NCBI GenBank assembly: GCA_026545225.1
Contig: CM048846.1
Span: 83,097,270 to 83,161,269 of the forward strand
Reading direction: 5' to 3'
Length of the DNA stretch: 64,000 bases
Source: Cornus controversa
Taxonomy: Eukaryota > Streptophyta > Magnoliopsida > Cornales > Cornaceae
The position numbers were made by a program, and so were the translations under genes. The notes under the pieces were generated by a model. It did not search any database. It saw nothing but the letters and a program-made list of their open reading frames with translations, and had not been told where the DNA came from. Of this stretch, positions 23,507 through 36,369 are shown piece by piece (positions within the stretch are counted from its first letter, which is position 1; each line of letters starts with the position of its first letter).

Positions 23507-24023
23507 TGTTATGTATTATGTCTTTAATTTTAATATAATAAGGTTTTCTATTTTAGAGTTGTATTTTATTAGATAATTTCTTGTTAAAAAAGTTTTGGGG
23601 TCCAAGGGATTGTAATCCTTATCCAACAAGGAATTGAGTTTAGGACTCTATAAATAGATGCTTAGGGTATGATTGAGACTGATGAGTTGAGAGAGATATA
23701 ACCTCATGAGGGAGTTGATGAGTTAAGAGAGATGTAACCTCATGAGAGAGTTGATGGATAGAGAGAGTTACATGTTTGGTAGAGTGAAACATTGAGGGCG
23801 AGAGGGAGTCTCGTGGATTGGTACATAGTGAAGAGTTCTGGGACAAAAGCTTATATACACAGTCCAATTTTGCCTATTCTCTCCTATTGTAATATTTCTC
23901 TGGAATTGTAATAGAATCTTTTCTCATCTGTGGACATAGGTTAGGTTATGCCAAACCACGTATATCTCGTGTTTTGTGTGAGATTGGTTATAATTTGTTT
24001 TTGCGCTTCCGTTATTCCCAACA
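23507..24023 (+). repeat. 3' LTR of the short Copia-like element
   Basis: Full-length TG...CA repeat, preceded by a purine-rich tract (gtcaaggtaaagat) as expected of a polypurine tract. Confidence 0.85.
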
Positions 24024-24028
24024 TCTCC

Positions 24029-24475
24029 CTCTTCAAAATTGAATGTGCAATTGTGGCCTCAATTTTGTTTTAGTTTGGGTCGTGTAGCGATCTAATTTTG
24101 ACCCTAAAAATGTAGTTTGTAAATTTTTTAAATTGTTTTTTTCATACAGGTTGTGGATCTAGTTTTAGAAATCTCTTGTAACTTAGTTTACAAGGGCGTT
24201 TAGGGTTTATGGTCTGTGATGTGAGAACACTAATAGCCGCAGTTGGAAAGTGTCAGAAAGAAGGGGTTTGGGAGATGAAATTTGTAATCTCTTGATTTTC
24301 GCATTGTGAAATATTTTGCTGAATTTTCACCATAAACTTTACGCCGAATCATATAAATTTTTGTGTTCTTTATGTGATTTGTGTTTGCGTTTTCTGTCGA
24401 TTTATTAATTGTATTCTTGATTTGTAGTATTTGTCACAACACTCAAGTTGCAGACAATCGGTAAAAGTATGTGAT
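24029..24475 (+). repeat. LTR-like fragment related to 47640-48015
   Basis: The block from aaatttgtaatctcttgatt (about 24279) to tgatttgtgtttgcg resembles 47821-47940 in order and content (ttttcgcat, ttttgctg, ccaccatgaac). It looks like the 3' part of a Copia-type LTR. Boundaries are not visible. Confidence 0.45.
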
Positions 24476-25269
24476 AGGCCTTTCATGCCTCCCAAGGCTC
24501 AAAATTGAGATGAGCTTATAAATTGCAGGGTTCCTATAAAGTACTAGTTGAAGAAGAACAAGAGTCATGATAAGATCAGTAGATATTGTGATGACAGATG
24601 AATGACACTAAGATAATACTAAATTCCAGAGCACCATATCAAAAAGAAGAAAAAAGCTAAATGGCCTCAATAGACATGAAATGCATGTTACACTAAAGTA
24701 TAGCTTTTTGTTCATGAAGAGCCAGCCACCTGTAATCCAAACCAAATAACTGATAGGAGAAAGAAAGAAAGAATCTAGTGATATGACAGCAAACACTGTC
24801 TGACAATTTTTAGGTCTGCCTAAAACTCACTATAATGGATTGGAATGGGACAGTGTGATGAGACCAACAATACAATATGTTAGACATGGGTTTTATGGCT
24901 TTTTGGCCACACTGGAATATCACTTATATTCACATATTTAATGCCATAAATAACATCACAAAACAACAAATAGATTCAGTACATGAGGGATTGGGTCCCA
25001 AACAAGACTTTACCCTAGATTGTTTGAAGCACAAAGAAGGTTAAAATGTTAAAACAAAACAAATTGTACAGTTCTTCAGAGTTTATTATGGACAAAACTT
25101 TTACTCATCTCCTTCTTTCTATAGTCCACTTCCTAAAAATACTTGAGCTCTTATCAAATCATTGATTTCCTAGTCATAGTGTGACAATAAACACCTCTTT
25201 GGCCTTATTGATATTCTTTTCCTAACCTTAGTCCCCAATTCAATTTAACAAAATCTAAGTCATAGGGTA

Positions 25270-25690
25270 ATAAATTCATCACACCTTTTCTTTGATTGCC
25301 CATTCACTTGCAGAATTTGGTGTCATTTTGCCTCTAAATGCTCCATTCAGTGGCCTTCTCACAGTTCGAATTCCATTATTCAGTGGGTGGTGCTATGCTT
25401 TTGAAGTGATATACTTTTCCTAAAGTGGTGATGCAGCTTGCTTATGATGTAACAGTTTATTGTATTTGGCGCCATAGAAACAACATACTATTTTCGAAAA
25501 GTTATGCAGACATTCATACAATCCAAGACGGAATTGTGGAGTCACTTGGGCGTCGTCTGAGCTCCTTTCAAGGTTGTGGCTTATCAGAGTTGAAACCTAT
25601 AAATTGTTATCAGTTCTTTATGTCCTGTTTGGAGTCTTGCCTTGAATGCTTTGGGTGGAGTTTTTGCAGTTTGAGCTAAAAGGGATATGA
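25270..25690 (+). pseudogene. LINE 3' end with zf-RVT-like region
   Basis: In shifting frames this reads LFFDCPFTCRIWCHF and IQWPSHSSNSIIQWV. Frame 25425-25679 then reads QLAYDVTVYCIWRHRNNILF, followed by a RSLRRRLSSF-like segment. This matches the zinc-binding tail of plant non-LTR retroelement polyproteins, in which a xWxERNxRxF motif is common. Only the last part of the polyprotein is present, as expected of a 5'-truncated LINE; stops interrupt it upstream. Confidence 0.65.
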
Positions 25691-28315
25691 CTTGGTTGTG
25701 TTAGTGAAACTTGCAACTTGAATCAGTGTAAATGGGATGATTGGTTGCTGCATATTGTTGCCATCTCCACCCATCAATTTGTGTGGTGCTGATATTTTTT
25801 TGCTTTCAGCTTTAAGGCACTGTTTCTGTGACCACTTGCTATGGGCATAATAAATCAGTTGGGGTTTTACTCAATTTTTTGTTTTTGTTTTTTTATGTAA
25901 ATTTGATTAAAAGCTACTCATAAAGTTTTATTTATTTTATTTTTCTGTTGATGGAGCTACCTTTCTTATAGCTTTAATTGTACATGGTTTTTTGGGTTGT
26001 AAAAATTATCTTAGCAAGGAGAAAAAAATAAAATGAACTAGTGTATGAAAATAAAATGAAAAAAATATATAAATAAATTATAATATATTACTCTTTACGT
26101 AGAAGTCTTCTATATATATATTTTTTAATATAAAAAAAATTAAGATCATTTATGAATAAAAATTATTTCATAGCATCTTCACCTGAATCAGTAATTTCGA
26201 GCTGATGCATTTAATAAATAGTTTTGTCATACAGGTTTCTTCCAACCTAATAATCAAATGTGTAGTTGTCACTTGACATAGAATTATATATGCTAAATTT
26301 GGCATACAACTTTTTGATATGCCAAATAAATTGTTCATATTATTTTAATATATGAGTATCACGTATCATTCAAACTTGTTCCTATTATTTTGTTTGTTGT
26401 TTAATTAAAAGACAAAATATTAATAAATTAATAAATTCAACATATCGGGTGGAGTTCTTTATATATAGATATGCCAAATTTGTATATGTCGATTTGCCAT
26501 ATCTTACCTCAAATGAATTAGGCATATGAAATTTGAAGATTCTGGTGGAGATACTCTAATATTTCATACATTCAGAAATGTCAAATTTTGGCATTAATAT
26601 ATATATGTGTGCGCGCGTGGTTTTCCACGAATAAAACTTAAAAGATTTTTCAAATTGAGATTATTTATTAATCTTGTGGGGCTATATCTTAATAGTATTT
26701 TTTTTGGTAATTTCAACTATTCATATATTGCGCATGTTTTTCAAATTTTTTTGGGGAGGGGTGGTGGTAGTGGTAGTGGTGGTGGCGGCATGACCCCCTT
26801 AGTCTCCAAAAGGTCCGGCCCTGGTTCTAGATCAAATCAATAGTATATAAAATACTCGGTGGATTCTGTGATATAAAAATTAGGGAAAATGTATACTTTT
26901 TTCTCTTTAACTTTCTTTAATTTGAACTTGTTTATTTTTCTGAACACATGAAGCTTTGGTTGGACCTAATATGATACTTTCTTTGCAGAAAAGTTAAAAA
27001 AGAGAGAGATTGTTACAAGGATTACAACTGTTAAGCATGGTCCAGTACATTCCTCTCCCAAAAAGAAACAAAGGAGCAAAAGAGAAAAAAGACAACTTGT
27101 GAGTAATATTTGAGGGAGGCATGACACACCATCAACTTTGCATAGAGGTCAAGATCATAATCTAGGTCCAGCAACATTAGCAATAGCTGTTTAACCATTT
27201 TCTTTCATTCCTTCCAATTCAAAGCCAACAACACATAGGAATGAATTAATGCAAGCCAGTATAAAGGGTTAACCTCCCGTTATTGTAAAATAAGGATAGA
27301 ATTAGATGCACGCAACCTTATTTTGACACATAACCTGACTTGTCCTCAATGTCGAACTAGTATGGAGGATTGTTTTAACCATCAACATGTAGAAATGAAT
27401 ACGGACTATTTTAGAGGGTTAGGGCTAGTTCACTTCTGTTGGTGCGAGTTCTGAGGAGGACAAAAAGACTGTTTTCAATTTCGAACTCGTGACCACCAGA
27501 TCTATAATGGAGCAGTATGATTGTGAAACCCTCTTTGCCCATCTTTAGTCCTTATCCAGTGACTTATCGATCTACAGTGAATTAACCATTATTCAATTCG
27601 TATGATCTTACATATGCATGCACTATGTATACGTAATAGATCCTCAAAAGTGATCTATTTTTTCTATATTGAGTAAATTCCTAATCACATAGGGCATGTC
27701 TTCAACTAGCTAGTGTCTCGTGTATAATTTTTTATTAACTCCAAAGTCCAGATTAACGAGTCAGATGCCACTGATCATTTGCTGTAAACATCAGCATTGC
27801 GTATGGTTGGATGTGGAGATCCCAATTAAACTATTTGCATATGCATGTTGATGTTACAAACTTGAGTCATGCATATATCATTGATGTATATATTTATTGA
27901 TGCAGATTGTAGACACAGTGACCGGTTCTAGTCCATGTTTACAAGCACAATTCAAGAAACTCATTGGTTCTTTATTTTTGGTGCCCCAACTAAGGGTACA
28001 AATTTTCAAACAAAATAGTCCTCCAAAGTTCAGTTTCACTGTAACTTTACACTCGGTTAGGTCATTCTTATGTTTTAGCCATAAGCTATGCTCCATCTCA
28101 TTACTGTCAGGATACTAAAATTTGAATTCACTTATCAATTATTGAATCCACCAACATTTTGTCAATTCATGTATATATATGCATTTCATGATTCTGTACA
28201 AGGTCATATATGCATTTCATGATTAAGATCATGACAAACTCTCGTCAGTAATGGCGTGTGAGCCATTATAAACAGAAGTCTAACACAGTTAATTCTCTCA
28301 TCTTTTTGGGAAATT
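25691..28315. other. Intergenic, no recognised gene
   Basis: AT-rich. A ggtggtggtagtggtagtgg stretch at about 26759 and the overlapping frames at 27878-28118 have no family signature. No element boundaries were recognised. Confidence 0.4.
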
Positions 28316-28316
28316 T

Positions 28317-28660
28317 GAGGCCACAAATATATCTAGGATTGTCTCTCCTTCATTATTCTTTACGTTTTTAGATACGGTTGGTTGATCAGAGGCTATGCAT
28401 ATTACTAGGTGAATTTGGGACCACAAGTGTATCTAGGATTGTCTCTCCAATATTATTTTTAGGTTTTTGGATATGGTTGGTTAATTATAGGCCAATAGAT
28501 TTTGATTCGGACGCCATCCGAATCCCACTCAAGCCACTTAATTCGATAACCTATTAACAATTCATATGCCAATAGATTTTGATCCGTCTATGATTTGAAT
28601 CCCATTCACCAAGTCAAATATGAATTGACCACTTAATTCGATAATCTGTTAACAATACTG
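28317..28660. repeat. Two interleaved direct duplications
   Basis: The block with tctaggattgtctctcc occurs at about 28332 and 28432. The block ccaatagattttgat...cacttaattcgataa occurs at about 28492 and 28565. They are diverged. Confidence 0.6.
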
Positions 28661-28741
28661 TTAGTTAAACAAATTCCATATAAATCATGCTCATTTCGAT
28701 TTGATATTTATCCGTTTCGATATAAAATAATATAGAATATT

Positions 28742-29365
28742 GGCAAAAGGGTCAAAAAACTTCCCTTTGTTTTTAAAAAGGTTCAAGAAATTCCCTATAC
28801 TATATTTTGGATCATATCATCCTCACATTTGCAAAAGTGAGCAAGTTATCCCTTCTTGCACATATTATCATTTTCTATGACCATTTTACCTTTCTATTAT
28901 TATAAAAAATAAAGAACAATTGAGAGAATATAGGTTTTTTATTTTATTTTATATATTAAGTTATATCAATTTCTGGGAAAAAAATAAAAATGCACAATTA
29001 CATAATAAAAAATTTTGATTTTTTTTTGTTTTCCAAAAAATTTTCGATTAGAAAGAGAGGGGTTTTTTTATATTAAGTTTTTCTTTACCTATATATAAAA
29101 AAAAGAGGAGTTTTTTTTCGGGAAAAAAATTTTGAAAATTGATTTCAGAAAAAAAACTAAATATAAAAAAACCTTTCTTTTCTTTATTATCTTTTATTTT
29201 TTATAATAATGAAAATAGTAAAATGATCATAGAAAATGATAATATGTGCAAGATGGGGTAATTTATTCACTTTTGCAAATGTGAGGGTATGATATGGTCC
29301 AAAATACAACATAGGGGGTTTCTTACACTTTTTTAAAAGCACATGAGGGTTTTTGGCCCTTTCAC
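28742..29365. mobile_element. Foldback MITE with ~190-bp arms
   Basis: The left end (ggcaaaagggtcaaaaa) is the inverted complement of the right end (tttttggccctttcac). Pairing continues through tggatcatatcatcctcaca / tgtgagggtatgatatggtcc and gcacatattatcattttcta / tagaaaatgataatatgtgc. No clear target duplication was found. The centre is A/T-rich. Confidence 0.75.
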
Positions 29366-29513
29366 TTCTTCTTTTCTCTCTATTTGTTTTTTTGGTTACT
29401 CTTTAGTTATTTTTTTCACAAAGAGTGAAAAATCTAATTTTTTTTTTGTCCATATCTTATTTGTGATCTCTCTCTCTCATTATTGTTTGTTTACCTCATT
29501 TGGTATTTTTTTA

Positions 29514-30847
29514 GGGTAAAATACACTCGCACTCTCTAAGATTTGCTCTAACTACACATATACTTATACTTTGGAAAACCTACACTAACACCTTGGAGGT
29601 TTGACGCATGATTATACTCAACTCCAACACTAGAGTATTATCTGTTTGACCCTTCCATTGACTAAAAGAATATTCTTGACCTCATTTTTCTTTTTCAATT
29701 AGACAACTATATATCCTTGCTTCCCTTTTAACCTTAAGTCACACACACACACATATTGTTGCAGCACTAAAAATATATTTTAAATTTTATTAAATATATT
29801 TTTAATATATGTTATATTACATATTTTACTAAAAAAATAAATTTAAATAAATAAATAAATTTACTAAAATTACATATATTACAAATTGAAAAAGAAAAAT
29901 TTCAATTTAATATATGTTATATTACATATATTACAAATTTTACTAAAATAAATAAAATTTTAATATATTGTAATTCTTATTTTTTTTATTAAAATACATA
30001 ATATAACATATATTAAAAATATATTTAATAAAATTTGCAATATATTTTTAAGTCATCACCAAGGTTGTTATGATATTTTTGATTGATAAATATTGGTAGA
30101 ATCTTTATAACTCCAACATCTACAAATCTCTTGACACCAATTTTGTATCATCAAAAGCTTTTAATTCGATATTATAGTTATAACTAGTTTAACTTGGAGT
30201 CTAATATTTGACTGTGATTTATACACCAAATTGACACTCTTTCGATGTACAATCAACACATGAGGGAATAGGGAATTTTGATTCCTTTTACTCACAATGA
30301 TGGTGTGTGATGTAAAATTAAAATAGTTTAACTAAAAGGAAAAGAGATTAAAGCAATCAAAGGCAACTTTAAAAATATATTACAAAATTTATTAAATATA
30401 TTTTACGTATTTTACTTAAAAAATAAGAATTACAATATATTAAAATTTTATTTATTTTAGTAAAATTTGTAATATACATAATATAACATATATTAAATTT
30501 TACTTAAATTTAAATTTTTTTTTTTTGTAAGATACGTAATATAACATATATTTAAAATATATTTAATAAAATTTGCAATATATTTTTAGTGTTGCAACAA
30601 TATATATATGTGTGTGCGCAACTTAAGGTTAAGAAGGAAGTAAGGGTAATTTTGTCTAATTGAAAAAGAAAAATGAGGTCAAGAATGCTTTTTCAGTTAA
30701 TGGAGGGGTAAAACAGATAATACATATAATGTTAAGGGTTAAGTGTAATTATCCGCCAAACCTCAGGGAAGTGTGAGTGTAAGGTTCGCCAAATTATAAA
30801 TATGTGTAGTTCGAGCAAACCTCAGGGGGTGTGAGTGTATTTTGCTT
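29514..30847. mobile_element. Mutator-like foldback MITE (family 1, copy 2), with internal insertion
   Basis: Same family as 449-1246: the left end is GGGTAAAATACACTCGCACT, and the right arm contains ctcagggggtgtgagtgtat. Shared blocks include actcaactccaacacta and cttttaaccttaagtcacac. Imperfect 9-bp flanks ATTTTTTTA (29505-29513) and TATTTTTTA (30848-30856). About 0.3 kb of unrelated sequence (about 30050-30370) and duplicated internal arms make it longer than copy 1. Confidence 0.7.
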
Positions 30848-30856
30848 TATTTTTTA

Positions 30857-32638
30857 AACAAAAAAAATCACACCTTAACGGATTAAGTTATGGAATCAAA
30901 TATCTAATTAATAACAAAAAAATATATGAATTCATTCTTGCATGATTTGTCAAGTTATTGAATTGGATTGGATTGAGAAATAATTTTATAGGATTTGTTC
31001 ATCTGATTCAGTTCGAATCTAATTTATTTACAGGTCTACATGTAATTTCGTGTAAATAGAAAAAAAAATAAAAGAGACGATAGTGGATTAAGTGCATTAA
31101 GATTGCGCATGCTTATGTTTGATAAGCAAATTAAAGCTTATATTTGGGTACAGATATAAACCCCATAAAAGAGAAGTCTTTATAATTATGTTTTGTAAAA
31201 TAATGATTCATCTTCTAGTGGTGGACATGGACTTTTTTAGCCAGCCACTGCAATGAAGGTAGGAGCATCTGCCTAAAAAGGTCTATCATTTTTGTTAGGT
31301 CACAGCACTAATGTACACACGATCAAAAACTTCAAGTTGTTTTCTTTTTGGGCTATGATTAATGATTTTGAGCACCTTTTTCATATCATTGAGAGAATTA
31401 GCTAAAAAACCATAAAATTTTCACCACAAAATCCATATTTATGAGAGACTTGTAATGATCCAGCAATCAACATTCATATATGAGCCACTACCATCCTCAC
31501 TATTATATATATATATGTACAAGACAAAGTCATAAAGCTTCCCACCTTTATCTTCTAATTTGTAAATGAGAATTCTAGGCGTAAGCAAGTCGTCATGCTA
31601 CTCATTTAGGGTGGGAAAGTGGAAGAATTTAGGTCACGATGGGATGTTGGTCAAGTATGTATGTATGAGTGGGTGTATATATATCTATATATATATAATA
31701 ATGAAATCTGTCGCCACAAGACCAAGGCACATTTTTTTTTTAATTTTTTTAATTTTCCTGGCAAACATAACAATATTATTAATCAAGAAACAAAATAACA
31801 ACATAACATCAGAAAGAAGGTTCTATGTTCTCATCAATAAGAAAAATATCGAATACCATGAGCAGCTAGGAAATGAACTGAACTGATGACTTCAAATAAT
31901 GATTAATGCAAATACGGTGAAAGAAGAATCTTAAGATTGTTAATATATATTAGTATATTTTATATTTGTTCTTTTCCATATTCAATTAAAATATACTAAT
32001 ATATATTGACAAAGGTCATGCACCACATTTATCATTTCGATTACGAGGAGACTTGAACTCTCGTTCAGAGAAAAGAAAGAATACCATACTATACCTTTGG
32101 TAGTAACATACACTGATACACTATAATTTATTGTAATACGTGTACTCCAGCATTTTTTTTAAGACATTATCATTTCATCTAATTAAACAATAGGATCAAA
32201 ATTTCAAGATTAGCCAAATTAATCTGGAACCATAAAATTTTTACATTGCAGGGTGTAAATTAACAACTATTCTAGTCACTTGCTGCATAAAAAGTCTCCT
32301 AAGAAAGTTCAATTTTAGAGAAAAAGAGAGTGTTCGAACTTTATTTATGTCGATAAGTGGAATCTCATATTTGTTTTTTTCGAGGAAGGTAGGTGGAATC
32401 CCATATTGACATATTTGTAGTTTGTGGTGCGCAATATGATGGTTTATAAAAAAATTATTGCATACTTGATGATCCAATTATGGGGAGAGAGTGGAGATCA
32501 CTCCACCTTACTTGTTGTGCATGTCTTCGTAAAGATAGTACAAGACAACCTTTGAAAATTGACTCATATAACTTTTAGTTACTCAATGATAGACCTTTTT
32601 ATGATTTCAGATTTTACACAAATTTAATTATCTTCTAA
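30857..32638. other. Intergenic, no recognised gene
   Basis: AT-rich with (TA)n runs near 31506 and 31676. There is a short inverted repeat at about 31943-32005 (taatatatattagtatat / atatactaatatatatt). The open frame at 31566-31886 is interrupted by low-complexity sequence and has no signature. Confidence 0.4.
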
Positions 32639-33327
32639 GGGTAAAGTGCAAAAAATTCATCCGCTATATGAAAAATGTGCAGATACTCTTTGTTGTGCAC
32701 AAAATTTCCTACATTTTTACAATCTGTGCAAATACTCCTCTCCGTCAAAATTTTCTTTTTAAATGACCAAAATGCCCCTCACAACCTTTAAAACCCCTGT
32801 GCCATGTTTGGATGCAATATTTTTTATTTTTTAATTTTTATATTAACTAAAAATATATTTTAATTATTTTATTATTTCAGATGAGCTCAATGAGTGAAAA
32901 TAAGAAATATTGGCACATTTTTTAAAAAATAAATAAGAAATTAGTATTCAGATGAGCCATTTTTGGACACCCAAAAATGACACTAGAGTATAAGGGTGTT
33001 TTAGACATTTTAGTTATTAAATTAACAAAATGTCCTTATTTGCACATTTTGTAAACAGTAAGGAGATTTTTTGCATTGCAGGATTTTTTTTTGCACATTT
33101 GGTATATAGTGAGGGTGTTTTTTGCACTTTATCTTGTAAAAAAAATTAAAAAGTGAAATAACAAAAATGGTACTTTTGGGTTTTTCAAAATATTCAGACA
33201 TCATCACATGTAATAGGGGGTAATTTGGTCCAAAATTTGAAATTATAGAAATTTATATGCACATACCAAATAACTGGGGTATTTTTTGCACATTTTTTAT
33301 ATAACAGATTTCTTTTGCACTTTACCC
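32639..33327. mobile_element. Mutator-like MITE (family 2)
   Basis: Termini GGGTAAAGTGCAAAA and TTTTGCACTTTACCC are inverted matches. The flanking 9-mers ATCTTCTAA (32630-32638) and AACTTTTAA (33328-33336) match at 7 of 9 positions. A second, internal terminus-like tttttgcactttatc at about 33125-33142 suggests a tandem or nested right end. The right half matches bases 1-176. Confidence 0.65.
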
Positions 33328-34184
33328 AACTTTTAATATAAAATTAACTTTTATTCAAATTGAGATCTTTTGATGCTAGGATTTGAAAAGTGACCTATTA
33401 TGTGCTATATCCCATGTTAGATTTTGAAAAGTGACCTATAATGTGCTTCAGCCTAACATTTTTTACTTTTTTTAAAAAAAGGATTTAATTCATAAACACC
33501 TATCCTATGCACATGTGAACTCACAAATTAACTCTGGAAGTAACAAAATTGATAAATAAGTCATTTTTGTTGTAAATTGACTAACTTATCTTTGCCATTT
33601 AATTAAATTTAAAAGCACAAATAAATCATTGTAAGGAGTATTTTGGACATAAATTAGGAGGTTATGTAATTAAAATTTATTGTACATGAGAGTTTTATGA
33701 ATTAACTCCTAAAAAAAATAGAAGAAAAAGAAAATCCCACATGAATTTTAATGGCATCACATATAGTTCTCAACACGTGAAAAGCCATGTCCTACTATTC
33801 AAACTCTAGTTTACATATAGAAATGCAAAGAGTAAATTTGTTCAAAAATTAGAATCATAATGTTTTATAATATATCTATATATATATGTAAAGGGATAAT
33901 TTTTTAATACTAGATTGAAAATTATATGACATCTCAAAATATAAATGTTTATTTCCATGTTACTCTAACAATTCAACGTTGAAAATTTCCTAAAACAAGT
34001 AAGCAAAGCCTTCTTATGAAACTATAAAGCTTGGGTGAATGTCATCTAATTGAGTAAAATATCACCCTCTTCATATTAAATGTTCCATACGAGTCACGTG
34101 CTGAAAAAAAAAAAGAGTATATATATATATATAAAATAGAATATTGATATTTATTTATTTAATTTCGCGTAATCAATGAAAATT

Positions 34185-35426
34185 GGAAAAATTACATTTA
34201 AATAAAGTTAAGAGGCCTAAATTACAAAGCGGTCTATTTTAAAAGTTTATTTTTCATTTTGGTTGAATTAACCAAAATAATTACATATACATTGAAAATT
34301 ATTATTCAGGTACAAAATGCCCTTCAATCTCTTATTTTAAAATATCAAATTATCATTCTTAAATCAAATAATTTCTTCACTCAAAAAATTAAGAAAATAT
34401 CGGGAACATTGTTTGGTTTTTAAAAAATTACAGAAATATAAAAGTAATCTAGTAAAAGTAAACAAATCCTTAAAATAAAGTAAAATATACGTTATACAAA
34501 CATTTGTAATTATTCTATTATGCAGTACAGTAGTAAAAATTAGATCACCTGATATGGCCCTAAATGGTAGCAACTTCTTTTCCCGTTTAGATTAATGCAA
34601 ATGGATACACTTGTGGTATCACAACACATCAACTATATCTGGATAAGAATAAAGTAGATTTTCTAGATGTGTTTAGGTAACTTTTTGGTATGATATGCCT
34701 AAAAAAATATGAGGATCGGAAAAATATATTACATCAAAACATGAGACACAAAGATAAGGAAATTAAATTCAAATTTTACAAGTAAACTCCTTTAAATTTC
34801 AAGTATGCATGCAAATGCAAACAAAATTTGAGCTTTATTAACAAATGAATTATGAGTCATCCAACATAAAATTTGTCTGTTCACTAATCAAATTAAGAAC
34901 ATATTCAAATAAGTAAATATGAATTAGATAGTTGATAATGACAACTTAAAAAAGTGACGAGTGAAACTGTTCATCACATTTAAAAAATCTCAAAATTAAG
35001 AACCATTGGCACGTGAATTTGTCATACAATTCAGAAATTAGTTCATTAATTTTTTATTTTTTTTAAAAAAGCAGTTCACTAAAGTAAAATAAGAGACCAT
35101 ATTTTTGTGATGAGAGATGATCAACAACTAATAATTTATCCAGGTAGTGGTGCTTTGCAATGAATTCAATTTTCTTCCAGTGAGACGAAAAGACAATAAT
35201 CTGTTGAATTTTATTTAGTCACTCACAACGCTCATCCAATCACACATGAACCAAATAGAATTTAGTATGGGTTGGAATAAGAAATTGAAAGGCATTTTTG
35301 ACTTGAATAATAATTTTCAATGAATATGTGATTGTTTGTTTAATTCAACCAAAGTGAAAAACAAACTTTTAAAATAGACCACTTTGTAATTTAGGTCTCC
35401 TAACTTTACTTAAGTGTAGTTTACCC
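34185..35426. mobile_element. Mutator-like foldback element with perfect 9-bp TSD
   Basis: Ends are inverted over about 85-90 bp: aaagttaagaggcctaaatt with cggtctattttaaaagttta on the left, and taaacttttaaaatagacc with aatttaggtctcctaacttt on the right. The target duplication ATGAAAATT is perfect (34176-34184 and 35427-35435). The 1.06-kb interior is non-coding and AT-rich. Confidence 0.85.
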
Positions 35427-35435
35427 ATGAAAATT

Positions 35436-36369
35436 TGATATTTCTCTTCTTTTTTTTTTTTTTTTGAACTTCTCTTCGGAGAAGAAAAGTTCATACCACT
35501 TGAGCCAATGACACAATTATTTGTTATATACTCATTAAAACTTTATAGGCATTAATTTTGGAATATTTATTTATGAAATTCTTTTTTCGCCCAATAATCT
35601 ACACGCTGTAGCATGTAGTAGAGTCCCAAAAGCAGCCAAATATAATTTTTATTTTACCATTCTACATTATCCGTTTCATGCAACAATGAAGATTTAAAGT
35701 GCATCCGTTCTAAGTTGGAGTGTCAATTAAACCTACATGATCTAAAATCATTTATGCACATTCTTTTACGAAGTCCTCAAAGAAGCTAAAAACACTTTGT
35801 TTTTTCTGTGCTAAAAAAAATGAAAAAACATGTCTCTAGCATTATTGATTGAATTCGGATTACTAGTCTCGATGGTATAATTTATCTTCTTTGAAAGAGA
35901 AGTTGAGAGTTTGAGACCTGCCAAGGGGTATGTTGTCGTTGTGTGTGTTTGTTTTAAGTTCGAAAAATTGTTATTGGTCAAGTATTAGGAAAATTAGTTG
36001 TCCATGAGGGTCTGTTTTTGATATTTTTTTGATTGAGGATTTATCCCACTGCATATACTTTTAAATATTGGGGAATGCCTCTTTTATTTCGTAAAAATTT
36101 TCCATTTGTATATTTGCGTTGGAATATAATATTTTAATCAACACTTTTGCTCCTTAATTTTCGAACTAACAATGTGTGGGGTACATCACCCACCTTACTT
36201 AAGCATCAAGATGCACTCAATACAGTTTTGACCATCTTTTTCCTAGTCTGAATTTGTGTTAGGAGAACAATGCTTCAATGCACGTCCCTTTTTGATTGCA
36301 GTGTCAATTCAGTTTACTTTAACGATTTCAACCACACTACTTAAAAGTATCTTGGTAGAAGCCGATTAG
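35436..36369. other. Intergenic, no recognised gene
   Basis: AT-rich. No repeats or frames that I can support. Confidence 0.4.

Larger units (their letters stand above)
22683..24023 (+). mobile_element. Short non-autonomous Copia-like LTR retrotransposon
   Basis: Complete element of 1341 bp flanked by an exact 5-bp target duplication TCTCC (22678-22682 and 24024-24028). The LTRs begin TGTTATGTATTATGTCT (22683 and 23507), and the second ends CCCAACA at 24023 (517 bp). Inside each LTR are a TATA-like ctataaata with a short leader, a duplicated segment (gatgagttgagagagat), and a distal aatggaatattttctcatct block with ctgtggacataggt. The internal region is only about 310 bp and has no gag or pol. 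The initiator-Met primer-binding site after LTR1 appears partly deleted: only agagcc remains, near 23200. A second tggtat(c)agagc-like motif is at about 23341. It must have depended on enzymes supplied in trans. Confidence 0.88.

Noticed and set aside
26607-26843. Glycine-rich protein frame
   Set aside because: The glycines come from a short ggt repeat; the rest is random and AT-rich.
27878-28118. Overlapping frames on both strands (72-73 residues)
   Set aside because: No recognisable family or splice context on either strand.
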